Below, piece after piece: positions 7,035 to 13,651 of a stretch of DNA of 15,527 bases. How positions within the stretch are numbered: the first letter of the stretch is position 1; each line of letters begins with the position of its first letter. This stretch comes from Acidobacteriota bacterium (GTDB lineage: Bacteria > Acidobacteriota > Vicinamibacteria > Vicinamibacterales > 2-12-FULL-66-21). The DNA lies in contig JAIVJE010000115.1 of the NCBI GenBank assembly GCA_020200195.1, forward strand, positions 1 to 15,527. Direction: 5' to 3'. The notes beneath the pieces are model-generated. The model did no database searches, was not told the origin of the DNA, and saw only the letters and a list, made by a program, of their open reading frames with translations. Made by a program: the position numbers and the translations under genes.

Positions 7035-7493
7035 CTAGCCTGGCAGGCGCAGCTTGCGCCGCTTGAAAAACAACAAAGCAGTAGCGGCCAAGCCGAGTAC
7101 GAAGAGCGCCGGCAGCCATTGCAAGGATTTGCGCTTACCCGTGGACACGGCAGTGCTGGTGGGCACCGTGACGGCACTGGGCGCGGACTCGGCAGATACC
7201 TCAACAGGGCTGGCTGGTGAAGAAATAATGACCGCGGATCCTACGCCGGAAGTTCCGATCGTCTGGTTTGCGTCGACGGTGCCCGGACGTTCGGGCGTCG
7301 GTGTTTCTCCCGCGGCGTCGACCGCCCGACGAGGCGTGTCCACGGGCGGGCGGCTGGGCTCCCCACGCTTCGCTGGCACATTGCCCTTCGCGAAGTGAAG
7401 CATCTGCGCCGCGGCGCCACCCGAGCGACGGGCGGCGCAACCGGAAGGCAGGGCTGCCAGCGCGCACAAGCTGATGACGATTACTGCCCGCAT
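7035..7493 (-). CDS. Small exported protein with C-terminal membrane anchor, function unknown
   Basis: I do not recognise the family. From ATG at 7493 the 152-residue protein begins with a signal sequence (MRAVIVISLCALAALPSGC); the Cys resembles a lipoprotein attachment site, although Pro at -3 is not ideal. A low-complexity middle rich in Pro, Ser, Thr, Ala and Val (about residues 25-115) looks disordered. The C-terminus is a hydrophobic helix (WLPALFVLGLAATALLFF) followed by a basic tail (KRRKLRLPG). That layout resembles surface proteins held by a C-terminal anchor, but I see no LPXTG or PEP-CTERM motif. An in-frame extension upstream to 7667 is less likely because the signal sequence marks the start. 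It is divergent from the RMD1-like gene at 7545. Confidence 0.6.
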   Translation of the reverse strand: MRAVIVISLCALAALPSGCAARRSGGAAAQMLHFAKGNVPAKRGEPSRPPVDTPRRAVDAAGETPTPERPGTVDANQTIGTSGVGSAVIISSPASPVEVSAESAPSAVTVPTSTAVSTGKRKSLQWLPALFVLGLAATALLFFKRRKLRLPG

Positions 7494-7533
7494 GGCTGGG
7501 TTGGAACCCGCACAGCGACAGCCTGATGACCTC

Positions 7534-7537
7534 GGAG
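7534..7537 (+). promoter_or_regulatory. Ribosome binding site of the RMD1-like gene
   Basis: GGAG, 7 bases before GTG at 7545. It decides the GTG over the overlapping ATG at 7543, whose frame does not encode the protein. Confidence 0.55.
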
Positions 7538-7544
7538 AAGAAAT

Positions 7545-8099
7545 GTGGACCTTAGGCATTTGCACCCACTCGCGCACACGGCGGTGCAATACCAGGCCGC
7601 GACGCTCACGGCTTTCTACCTGTTCGATATCGCGGAGCTGATCGTCTCTCGGCGCTGCGAGCGGCAATCGGCGGGGGGCAGCGTCGCCAAGATTCGCGCC
7701 GCATCAAGTTCTTCGACTACGGGGTTCTGTCCGTCGCGCTTTCACGTCCGTGTGGCGGCGAATGGACCGATCTGGTCGCCCTCAGCCAGAAGTACATCGA
7801 GAACGAATCGCTCGAGCAGGAGGCGGAAGCGATCTGCCGTCGCGTAGCTCAACGCTTCGGCGCCGTTATGAGCGGCGCGCGTGACCGTTTGCTGTCGGAG
7901 GATTACCTGGTCTTCGCCGTGACGGCGCTCGACGAGCGAGTGACCGCCGAAGCACTGATCGGACGGCACTGGGAGGCCATCGCGCAGATGTTACGCGGCC
8001 GAACAGGTGGGTATTTCGCGCGGGCGCTTCCTCGAGCTCACAATCATCCTTATTCTCGTGTTCGAACTCGTGCTGTTTTTCACGGGAATCATGACCTAG
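7545..8099 (+). pseudogene. RMD1/DUF155-like tail-anchored protein, frameshifted and internally deleted
   Basis: Three fragments in different frames together resemble one protein that I recall as RMD1-like. The first (GTG 7545) ends in ATLTAFYLFDIAELI. The second continues LSALRAAIGGG, then IKFFDYGVLSVALSRP, VALSQKYIENESLEQEAEAI and LLSEDYLVFAVTALDERVTA. Adding one base near 7643 (ATCG-TCTC to ATCGNTCTC) joins these two, giving ELIDLSALRAA. The third, from about 8008, is EQVGISRGRFLELTIILILV then FELVLFFTGIMT and stop, a C-terminal membrane helix. It should lie well over 100 residues after AQMLRGR, but here it follows directly and out of frame, so a large central part is missing. It is the only clear plus-strand gene between the pca cluster and 10384. 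The family name is from recall and moderately certain; the broken state is more certain. Confidence 0.65.
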
Positions 8100-8599
8100 C
8101 TGTCACGGCGCGGTGAGTCATCGACTCCCACCGTGAGCTCTGTTTCGATCGCGTCCAGGTCGCCAGCCAGCAGGCGCTCGACCAGTTCGACCACGCCGGC
8201 TCCGCGCGCGCCGGCGGTGACCAGGTGCGCTCTCTCTTTCACGCTCGGCAAAGCATTCTGGACCGCGACTGCAAGTCCGCACGCCCGCAGGAAGGCCTGA
8301 TCGTTCTCCGCATCGCCGACCCCGACAGTCTCTTGCGCGGATACGCCCAGCGCATTGAGCGCGGGCGCCAGCCCCGTCGCCTTGGTCACGTCGGCCGGAA
8401 GGGCCATGACGGATCCCTTGTTGAAAATCACGTGCCACTCGAGACCGAGGTCGTGGATGGTCGCAAGCACCTGGTGCTCGTACGGCTCCACGGTAGCGAC
8501 GATGCTGTGGCCCACGGAGAGGGGCACTGCGTGCCGGGCAAGCGCCTCCAGGAGGGCTGGCGGGGGCGCGGCCCCGAGCACTTCGATGATTTCATCGGA
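8096..8599 (-). pseudogene. HAD-family (Cof/HAD-IIB-like) phosphatase, N-terminal half missing
   Basis: What remains is the C-terminal part of a HAD phosphatase. PLSVGHSIVATVEPYEHQVL and LEWHVIFNKGSVMALP are cap and core strands, VTKATGL carries the motif III Lys, and VGVGDAENDQAFL carries the motif IV acidic pair. Motif I (DxDGT, the nucleophile) and motif II (the Ser/Thr strand) are absent. The frame is closed by TAG at 8600-8602, inside the end of the PpgK-like gene, so about 80 N-terminal residues and the whole intergenic space are missing. GTG at 8581 could start a 161-residue fragment, but without the nucleophile Asp it should not be a phosphatase. Its stop and the stop of the convergent RMD1-like gene share one CTAG (8096-8099). 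Confidence 0.78.
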
Positions 8600-9293
8600 C
8601 TACCCGCCAGACGCGAGGTGGCCGCCGGTCGTGGGGCTCCACCAGTTCCTCCCACAGCCGCACGCCGCCGGTGAAGGCATCGTCATTACCGCCACGCCTC
8701 GCTCCGGGCGGCAGCGGTTCCACCTGTTCGGCATTTCCGCCGCCGAGGACCACGTAGTCTGCGGCAAGCGCCTCGAGAAGAACAGCCGTCACGTCTCCCA
8801 CGTCCTTCACCCACGCGTCCCTGCCGTTCGCCTCGAGTCCGCTGCGTCCCAGATGGTCGGCCATCGTCGCGCCATCGCCGTACGGCAGGTTGCCGAGCTC
8901 GAGCGGCACGACGACGTGCTCTGTTATCAACGCGGAACCGAGGCCCGTACCAAGGCCCAGAAACAGCATCCGGCCGCCATCGTACGCGCCGAGCGCCTGC
9001 ATGACCGCATCGTTCACAATCCGCACCGGTTTGCCGAACGCTTCGGTGAAGTCGAAGCCGACCCACCCATCGCCGAGATTACCAGGCTCGGCTCGTGGCC
9101 CGCGTGCGTTCACCGCACCAGGGTAGCCGACCGAGATCACGTCATAGTGCCAGTCGCCAGTGGCACCGTGCACTCCGTCCACGAGCGCTTCCGGCGTCAG
9201 TTGCGGTCCCGAATCGAAGCGGCGCGTCTCTCTTGTGGTGTTGACGCGCATCTTCACGTGCGACCCGCCGATATCGATGACGAGCACGTCCAC
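8592..9293 (-). CDS. ppgK: ROK-type sugar kinase, polyphosphate-glucokinase-like
   Basis: Probable glucokinase using polyphosphate (or ATP) to make glucose 6-phosphate in the cytoplasm. The N-terminal VDVLVIDIGGSHVKM is the phosphate-1 motif. GYPGAVNARGPRAEPGNLGD, GWVGFDFTEAFGKPVRIVND (with the catalytic Asp at its end) and FLGLGTGLGSALI (phosphate-2) follow in the expected order. ADYVVLGGGNAEQVEPLPPG and DDAFTGGVRLWEE match the family's C-terminus. From GTG at 9293 the protein is 233 residues, near the family length, with no internal lesion. The last dozen residues (PHDRRPPRVWRVVR) are probably off-family, created where the downstream HAD gene lost its start. The start is set by AAGGAGG 10 bases upstream. 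PpgK relatives with the same motifs are known in many phyla; the phosphate donor cannot be told from sequence here. Confidence 0.85.
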   Translation of the reverse strand: MDVLVIDIGGSHVKMRVNTTRETRRFDSGPQLTPEALVDGVHGATGDWHYDVISVGYPGAVNARGPRAEPGNLGDGWVGFDFTEAFGKPVRIVNDAVMQALGAYDGGRMLFLGLGTGLGSALITEHVVVPLELGNLPYGDGATMADHLGRSGLEANGRDAWVKDVGDVTAVLLEALAADYVVLGGGNAEQVEPLPPGARRGGNDDAFTGGVRLWEELVEPHDRRPPRVWRVVR

Positions 9294-9303
9294 GATGGCC
9301 ACC

Positions 9304-9310
9304 CCTCCTT
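9304..9310 (-). promoter_or_regulatory. Ribosome binding site of the PpgK-like gene
   Basis: AAGGAGG on the minus strand, 10 bases before GTG at 9293. The in-frame GTG at 9302 lies only one base after it, which is too close to be used. Confidence 0.65.
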
Positions 9311-9452
9311 CGCAACCTGGCAGGGCGCCATGCACGTTTTTCGCCAGTGTGGTGTTCCGTTTACGTGGCAAGAACGAATTGTCGTGGCTGCCGAGCTCAA
9401 CTGCCCGTCGCAACCGGACGAGCGCACGCTCTTTCTTGCCCAGGGCCCGCGT

Positions 9453-10013
9453 TCAGCCGCTTCTTGGAGGCGCGAGACCATTCATACGCAGGTATTCGAC
9501 GACTTGGCCGTAGTGATTGGACGAGTGGGAAACCGCGACGACAATCAGCCCGATTCGTGTGTCAGGCGCCGAGCCGAACACGCCTTTTATCGGCGTGAAA
9601 GCATTTCTGTCGTCGATCGTCGACGCCGCTCGCTTGAGATACGCGAATGAATCTTCCAGGTACTTGAGCACCTCCGCTTTTGTCTTCACGGTGTCCGGGC
9701 CACGCTCATCGGACATGTCTGCGGTGATCGGCTCACCGAGGATGCTGGCCGCCACCAGGTAGTGAACCGCCGCCGCGTGTTTGATCTGTTCGGCGAAATT
9801 CCTGACGCCGCGAAAGAGGCCCTCGGTCGGTGCGAATTGGTACTTGTCTTCAGGCATTTCCCGCGCGACGCCGATCAACTGCTTCTCGGCGCCGGCGATC
9901 AATTTCAGGATCACCTGGGTTGCCGGACGAGGCTCCGCGGCCGGCGGTTGCGCGCCGACTACCGCGACAGGTCCCAGCATAAACACGAGAACGAGGGCCC
10001 ACATTGGCGTCAC
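9453..10013 (-). CDS. Secreted DinB-family protein
   Basis: DinB four-helix-bundle protein, a fold shared with metal-dependent thiol transferases; the substrate is unknown. From GTG at 10013 (MTPMWALVLVFMLGPVAVVG then AQPPAAEPR) there is a signal peptide, so the protein is exported. GVRNFAEQIKHAAAVHYLVA and VAVSHSSNHYGQVVEYLRMN hold the His residues that would form the metal site, and the length (186 residues) is normal. GGGAG-type SD (GGGAG) ends 7 bases before the GTG. The same frame is open further upstream on the minus strand to 10775, but that part is antisense to the flavin-type gene and has no protein-like features. Intact, unlike several neighbours. Secreted DinB proteins of this form are common in Acidobacteriota. 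Confidence 0.87.
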   Translation of the reverse strand: MTPMWALVLVFMLGPVAVVGAQPPAAEPRPATQVILKLIAGAEKQLIGVAREMPEDKYQFAPTEGLFRGVRNFAEQIKHAAAVHYLVAASILGEPITADMSDERGPDTVKTKAEVLKYLEDSFAYLKRAASTIDDRNAFTPIKGVFGSAPDTRIGLIVVAVSHSSNHYGQVVEYLRMNGLAPPRSG

Positions 10014-10020
10014 TGTGTTA

Positions 10021-10025
10021 CTCCC
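10021..10025 (-). promoter_or_regulatory. Ribosome binding site of the DinB gene
   Basis: GGGAG on the minus strand, 7 bases before GTG at 10013. It favours this GTG over the ATG three codons downstream (10004). Confidence 0.55.
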
Positions 10026-10186
10026 AAATGATGGCAGCCGTCCGACGCATTTAAGTACCGAGGAGTGATCCACGGCCGCATTGCCGAACAGCATACCTGC
10101 CGGGACGTGGCCGGTCGAGTCGATGGTGTTGGAAAGCGGGTCGGAAGAACTGGTTGCCGTCTCGGACGCACTCGCGCGCAAACGAT

Positions 10187-10360
10187 TCAGTTTTTCGCCA
10201 GTGCGGCGGCCGCGGTTGCCGAGCCGAGGCCGACGTCCACGTTGCTGAAATGGAGACGATACGGTAATGTCAGGAGCGGCTTGACCAGCCAGTGCTGAAA
10301 CTCTCCCACCCGACACTGCAGCTCGTCCGAGAATTCGGCGGCGCGGTCCTGACGCGTGAG
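10187..10360 (-). other. Unrecognised possible gene remnant inside the 10014-10383 gap
   Basis: The 370-base gap between the DinB gene and the flavin-type gene has no intact gene. On the minus strand a 57-codon stretch begins right after TAA (10361-10363) and ends at TGA (10187). It reads RQDRAAEFSDELQCRVGEF, then QHWLVKPLLTLPYRL and HFSNVDVGLGSATAAAALA. It has protein-like composition but no good start codon or binding site. I do not recognise it; it could be chance or the 3' end of a deleted gene. The gap must also hold the promoters of the two divergent genes. Confidence 0.25.
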
Positions 10361-10389
10361 TTAACGCGGGCACGTCGAATCCATTGATC

Positions 10390-10923
10390 ATGATGCTGGA
10401 ATCGATCGCGGCACACGACATCACGGGCGAACGGACCTCGAAACGATTGTCGCCTGCTCCCGTGCGGCGAACGATCGCACGCATCCTCAAGAAGAACACT
10501 CTCTGCGCGATCGCTACTGCCGGTCCAGACGGGCGCGTCCACGTCAACACGGCATACTTTGCCTGCTCGGCGGGACTTGAACTGTACTTCTTGTCACATC
10601 CCGCATCGCTGCACTGTCGCAATCTCGCCGAGCATCCACGCATCGCCATTGCGGTGTTCGATTCGACGCAGGCATGGGGCAGGCTGGACCGTGGGTTGCA
10701 GCTGTTCGGAGTCTGCCGCGAGGCGCGAGGACCGGCCGGCCGCAAGGTGGAGAGGACATATGCTGCCCGGTTCAAACCGTACTCGAAATGGCAGGCGGAG
10801 CTCGACGCAGACGATACGGCTCGCGAGTACCGCTTTTATCGATTCGTGACGCAGCGCGTGAAGGTCTTGGATGAACGGGAATTTGGCGGTGCCGTGCTCG
10901 TGACGGCAACCATTCGGCGTTGA
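10390..10923 (+). CDS. Pyridoxamine 5'-phosphate oxidase-like flavin-binding protein
   Basis: Split-barrel FMN-binding family (PNPOx-like, near the YhbP/UPF0306 type); the reaction is unknown. ARILKKNTLCAIATAGPDG then RVHVNTAYFACSAGLELYFL are the first barrel strands. HCRNLAEHPRIAIAVFDSTQ and GRLDRGLQLFGVCREA carry the usual middle strands. The C-terminal KPYSKWQAELDADDTAREYR and YRFVTQRVKVLDEREFGG complete a normal length of about 177 residues. The start may be ATG at 10390, ATG at 10393 or TTG at 10384; none has a clear binding site. It has no signal peptide, so it is cytoplasmic. It converges on the beta-propeller gene, with stops 7 bases apart. No lesion is visible. Confidence 0.82.
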   Translation: MMLESIAAHDITGERTSKRLSPAPVRRTIARILKKNTLCAIATAGPDGRVHVNTAYFACSAGLELYFLSHPASLHCRNLAEHPRIAIAVFDSTQAWGRLDRGLQLFGVCREARGPAGRKVERTYAARFKPYSKWQAELDADDTAREYRFYRFVTQRVKVLDEREFGGAVLVTATIRR

Positions 10924-10929
10924 GATTCA

Positions 10930-11508
10930 TCACCGCGGCAGCCTGCACGCGATCGTCGCAAACGTCCCCGGATTGCGGATAAGTCCTCCGGCCTCACCCA
11001 CGACGACGACGATATCCGAATCTGGAGTGACGAACAACGCTTCGGCATCGTGCGCGCCATCCGGATAAGTGGCGTGGAAGACTTCGACTGCATCGGTTGC
11101 GGCGTCACTCGGCAGCGGCTCCGGCACTCGATACAGCGTGATCCGGTTCCTCGTGCCGCTGTTGTCGCCGATGTCTGCGATGTAAAGACACGAACCGTGC
11201 GCGCACGGTCCGACGGCGATGTCTTCCCAGTCATCCACCTGCGCACCAGCGACGCGCACGCGTCCCTTGATAGCGCCGCGTTCGTGCAGCGCGAAGATCA
11301 CCGGATCTCCGGAGTCGTTGTGTGCCCAGAAGACTCCAGGCGTGCGGTGGCTCGCCGCCACGCCGCTCGCTTCGGGAAGGTCGGCAAGCCGGACGATTTC
11401 TGATGCCACTCTGCAGGTCGGCTGCTGCGATGACGCTTCAATCGGCCACAATACAACTGCCGCGGCAAGCGCAAGGGCAACGGTCGGGCAGTGTCGAGTC
11501 TTAATCAC
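10930..11508 (-). CDS. Secreted beta-propeller-like protein, apparently internally deleted
   Basis: From GTG at 11508 a signal peptide (CPTVALALAAAVVLWPIEA) leads into a mature part that begins CRVASEIVRLADLPEASGVA. FWAHNDSGDPVIFALHERG, VDDWEDIAVGPCAHGSCLYI and ADIGDNSGTRNRITLYRVPE are propeller blades of a secreted family I recall as about 280-300 residues. After YPDGAHDAEALFVTPDSD the sequence passes through a run of GTC codons (11000-11015) straight to VGEAGG and the usual end RNPGTFATIACRLPR. About 100 residues of later blades seem to be missing in frame, leaving 192 residues. The start codon lies inside the tRNA 3' half at 11498-11542, so both the start and the promoter are uncertain. 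The function is unknown; an incomplete propeller may not fold. Confidence 0.65.
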   Translation of the reverse strand: MIKTRHCPTVALALAAAVVLWPIEASSQQPTCRVASEIVRLADLPEASGVAASHRTPGVFWAHNDSGDPVIFALHERGAIKGRVRVAGAQVDDWEDIAVGPCAHGSCLYIADIGDNSGTRNRITLYRVPEPLPSDAATDAVEVFHATYPDGAHDAEALFVTPDSDIVVVVGEAGGLIRNPGTFATIACRLPR

Positions 11509-11542
11509 ACGAGTGTGGGTTCGATTCCCACCTCCGGCACCA
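11498..11542 (+). pseudogene. tRNA-Lys-like 3' half (anticodon loop to CCA)
   Basis: Reads as a class I tRNA from the anticodon loop onward: loop GTCTTAA (CTT anticodon, Lys), TCACA, variable CGAGT, T-arm GTGGG-TTCGATT-CCCAC with perfect stem pairing, acceptor strand CTCCGGC, then A and encoded CCA at 11540-11542. No D-arm, GCCGGAG acceptor strand or matching anticodon stem lies upstream, so it is not a functional tRNA. The break lies in or near the anticodon loop, the usual crossover position of tRNA-targeting tyrosine integrases. Confidence 0.75.
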
Positions 11543-11568
11543 TAGAGCCAAGCACTTATCGTCATGAG

Positions 11569-12537
11569 CTAGAAGCGAATGTTCGCTCGCGCGTGAAAGA
11601 TTGCGGGAGGAATCCCTGCGGCGCGTGCGCGGTGCAGAATTAGACTGCACATGGATCGCAGCTTGGGGTGAACGTAATAGTTCGCGGACAGGTCCCACTG
11701 ATTCAACGGCGTCGCCAGATTCCTCGTGCTACCAAAACGGGTTCCGAACTCCAGGTGATGAAAACCGGGGTGCACCGTGCGTGGATAGATCCTCCAGGCG
11801 CCGAACAGGTATGCGGCGAGTTTTCGGGGATCGTCGCCGGTCTGTTGGCGATCCACCTCGGCGGCGATGTGGAACAAACGGCGTTCGAACGACACGTCGG
11901 CGCCCGTGCGCGTGCGCATGCCGTCCGGCTGTGCCCCCTTCATCGCATTGACGCCCAGCTGAAGGCCATTGAGACGCGGTGGCCTCATCGTGAGGCGCAC
12001 GATACCATCCTTTGCGCTGTTGTTGTCCGGGACGTTCTGGCGCGTCCCGTTCGTCACAGCGGCCGCATAGGACAGCCATCCCAAGAAGGGCCGCTCGTTC
12101 GACACGATGATGCCGGCGTCGCGCGACGCGACCAGCTCGGTCGCGATGCGTTCGGTGAATGCGAGGACGTTCGATGAAAACAGGTACTGCTCGAGTCCGA
12201 ACGGCATCACCATCTGTCCCACCCGCACCGTGGCGGCCGGGAAATACTTCAATGTGACGTAGGCGTCGCGAAGGACTGGTGTGCTGGTGGCCTCGGCACT
12301 GACCGTCCAGTCGATCGCCCCGGTAATAGCTCCACTTCCCAGCAGACGAACGCGGCGGAAGCGAAAGGTATCGGCCGCGTCTGTCTCATCACCGAGCGGC
12401 GCCAGGTAGTCGTATTGAATGTAGCCGCCGAGACGTATCTGTGGAGGAGCGTCCGGGGGAGCGTCCTCCGGTATTTGCGCGCCGGCTACGGCTGGGAGAA
12501 AAATTAAGAGGAACACCACTGTCCACACGATTCGCAT
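11569..12537 (-). CDS. Outer-membrane porin, phosphate-selective OprO/OprP-like
   Basis: Beta-barrel porin of the outer membrane. ATG at 12537 starts a signal peptide (MRIVWTVVFLLIFLPAVAGA then Q). After a short Pro-rich linker the barrel begins IRLGGYIQYDYLAPLGD. RFRRVRLLGSGAI, DAYVTLKYFPAATVRVGQM and VMPFGLEQYLFSSN are hallmark OprO/P strands, and ERIATELVASRDAGIIVSNE follows. The last strand ends HARANIRF; the C-terminal Phe is the outer-membrane assembly signal. At 322 residues it is a little shorter than many relatives but shows no obvious break. No good binding site precedes the ATG; an in-frame extension to 12606 lacks signal character. Specificity (phosphate, polyphosphate or general anions) cannot be told. 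It lies between the two tRNA halves, as does the ABC operon. Confidence 0.85.
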   Translation of the reverse strand: MRIVWTVVFLLIFLPAVAGAQIPEDAPPDAPPQIRLGGYIQYDYLAPLGDETDAADTFRFRRVRLLGSGAITGAIDWTVSAEATSTPVLRDAYVTLKYFPAATVRVGQMVMPFGLEQYLFSSNVLAFTERIATELVASRDAGIIVSNERPFLGWLSYAAAVTNGTRQNVPDNNSAKDGIVRLTMRPPRLNGLQLGVNAMKGAQPDGMRTRTGADVSFERRLFHIAAEVDRQQTGDDPRKLAAYLFGAWRIYPRTVHPGFHHLEFGTRFGSTRNLATPLNQWDLSANYYVHPKLRSMCSLILHRARAAGIPPAIFHARANIRF

Positions 12538-12539
12538 GA

Positions 12540-12768
12540 AACCGAAAGATATTACTGGGCAGGATCTCGTTCGGATGAACGCGAGTTTGACTGCTTTCTG
12601 CGGCACGCGCTCGAATTCTTCGACTTTGCTACGCGTCGCATCAGCCGTGTCGCCAGCCTCGAACGAGAGCCGCAGCCACTTGAAGGAGGGCTGGCCGAAC
12701 TTCCGGTAGCGCCGCCCGGGATCCAGGCGTCCATCGGAACTCCATGCCGAGGCTTTCCAGTTTCCTAA
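12540..12768 (+). pseudogene. C-terminal remnant of a WD40/TolB-type protein
   Basis: A plus-strand frame starting within a few bases of the porin gene's 5' end reads TERYYWAGSRSDEREFDCFL, then LEFFDFATRRISRVASLERE and stops at 12766-12768. FFDFATRRISRVASLE is very like the last repeat of the WD40-like/TolB propeller in serine/threonine kinases and peptidases common in Acidobacteriota, from memory. No start codon or earlier repeats exist, because the porin gene occupies the upstream DNA. The rest of the gap (12769-12910) holds nothing I can name. Confidence 0.45.
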
Positions 12769-12910
12769 CGATCTTGAGAGACAGTGAAGCGCGACGACGC
12801 CCTACCTGCTTGGAAGGAATTGGTGCCCCTAACTTTCGCCAGTTGGAACCATGTTCGTGACTGGTTCGGACGACTTGCGGGTCTGCGATCAGCTGTACCG
12901 CTACCCGGCA

Positions 12911-13651
12911 CTATCGCCTGACCACGTGCGAGAAATGCCGCACGAGCCACATCAGTAATACCGCCTGCCAGACCAGCCCGATCAGCGCGTGCACCAGCGC
13001 CGACGCTGTCGCTCCCTCGTCGAACAGCCAGAAGACCTTCAGCGGCCAATAGTGCGGCACGACGCCGAACGCGCTCTGCCATGGACCGGTCACGAAGTAC
13101 GACACGATACAAGGCACCAATACAACGCCGACCGCCTTGGCCAGTGCGAATCCCTGCACCTTGTTCGCCGCGAACGTGCCGAGGAACAGCGCGTATATCG
13201 GAGCGAGCGGCGCCGCGGTAATCGCGGTCACCACCACCTGCAGCGTCGTCGTCTCGGTCAAGCCCGCCAGCGGTACCATGACGGCGCCGAACATGGCGCT
13301 CAGGACGATCAGGCCGCTCAGGCGGTAGCGCAAGTAGTCGCCCAGGCTCAGCGGCGTGACCATCAGCGCCGTCAGCGTCTCGTCGTCGCGCTGGTCAAGA
13401 AGGAGGAAACCGACCACGGTTCCGGTCATCCCCGCCGCAACCAGCGGGAGGAAGCTCATAACGAGCGGGTAATAAGCCACCAGCTCGAACCCGAACTGCT
13501 TGCGCAGCATGTCGGCAACGGGCGGGACGGCGAACCGAAACAGCAGGCCGAAGGCAGGCGTGAAGATCGCAATCCAGCGCAGCATCGAGTCCCGCGCCAC
13601 GTTGCGGGCATCGATGGCACCCAGCGCGCGGAAAGCGGCAGCCGTCCTCAT
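12911..13651 (-). CDS. ABC-2 type transporter permease (second)
   Basis: Integral inner-membrane protein of about 246 residues, with six probable helices: LRWIAIFTPAFGLLFRFAVP, YYPLVMSFLPLVAAGMTGTV, LSGLIVLSAMFGAVMVPLAG, VVVTAITAAPLAPIYALFLG, AVGVVLVPCIVSYFVTG and LVHALIGLVWQAVLLMWLV. DQRDDETLTALMVTPLSLGD is the short coupling motif typical of ABC-2 permeases. The start is ATG at 13651, overlapping the stop of the first permease as ATGA; an in-frame extension to 13810 overlaps that gene and is rejected. Third gene of the exporter operon, which together would form a heterodimeric membrane channel with one ATPase. The substrate is unknown; relatives export antibiotics such as fluoroquinolones or bacitracin. 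The C-terminus ends VRHFSHVVRR. Intact. Confidence 0.85.
   Translation of the reverse strand: MRTAAAFRALGAIDARNVARDSMLRWIAIFTPAFGLLFRFAVPPVADMLRKQFGFELVAYYPLVMSFLPLVAAGMTGTVVGFLLLDQRDDETLTALMVTPLSLGDYLRYRLSGLIVLSAMFGAVMVPLAGLTETTTLQVVVTAITAAPLAPIYALFLGTFAANKVQGFALAKAVGVVLVPCIVSYFVTGPWQSAFGVVPHYWPLKVFWLFDEGATASALVHALIGLVWQAVLLMWLVRHFSHVVRR

Noticed and set aside
10014..10775. N-terminal extension of the DinB gene to 10775
   Set aside because: Antisense to the flavin-type gene, and the signal peptide and binding site place the start at 10013.
12740..12830. HicA-like toxin fragment on the minus strand (LKIVRKLESLGMEFRWTPGS)
   Set aside because: Resembles the HicA RxGSH region but lacks the His, has no good start and soon runs into a stop; too weak to list as a gene.
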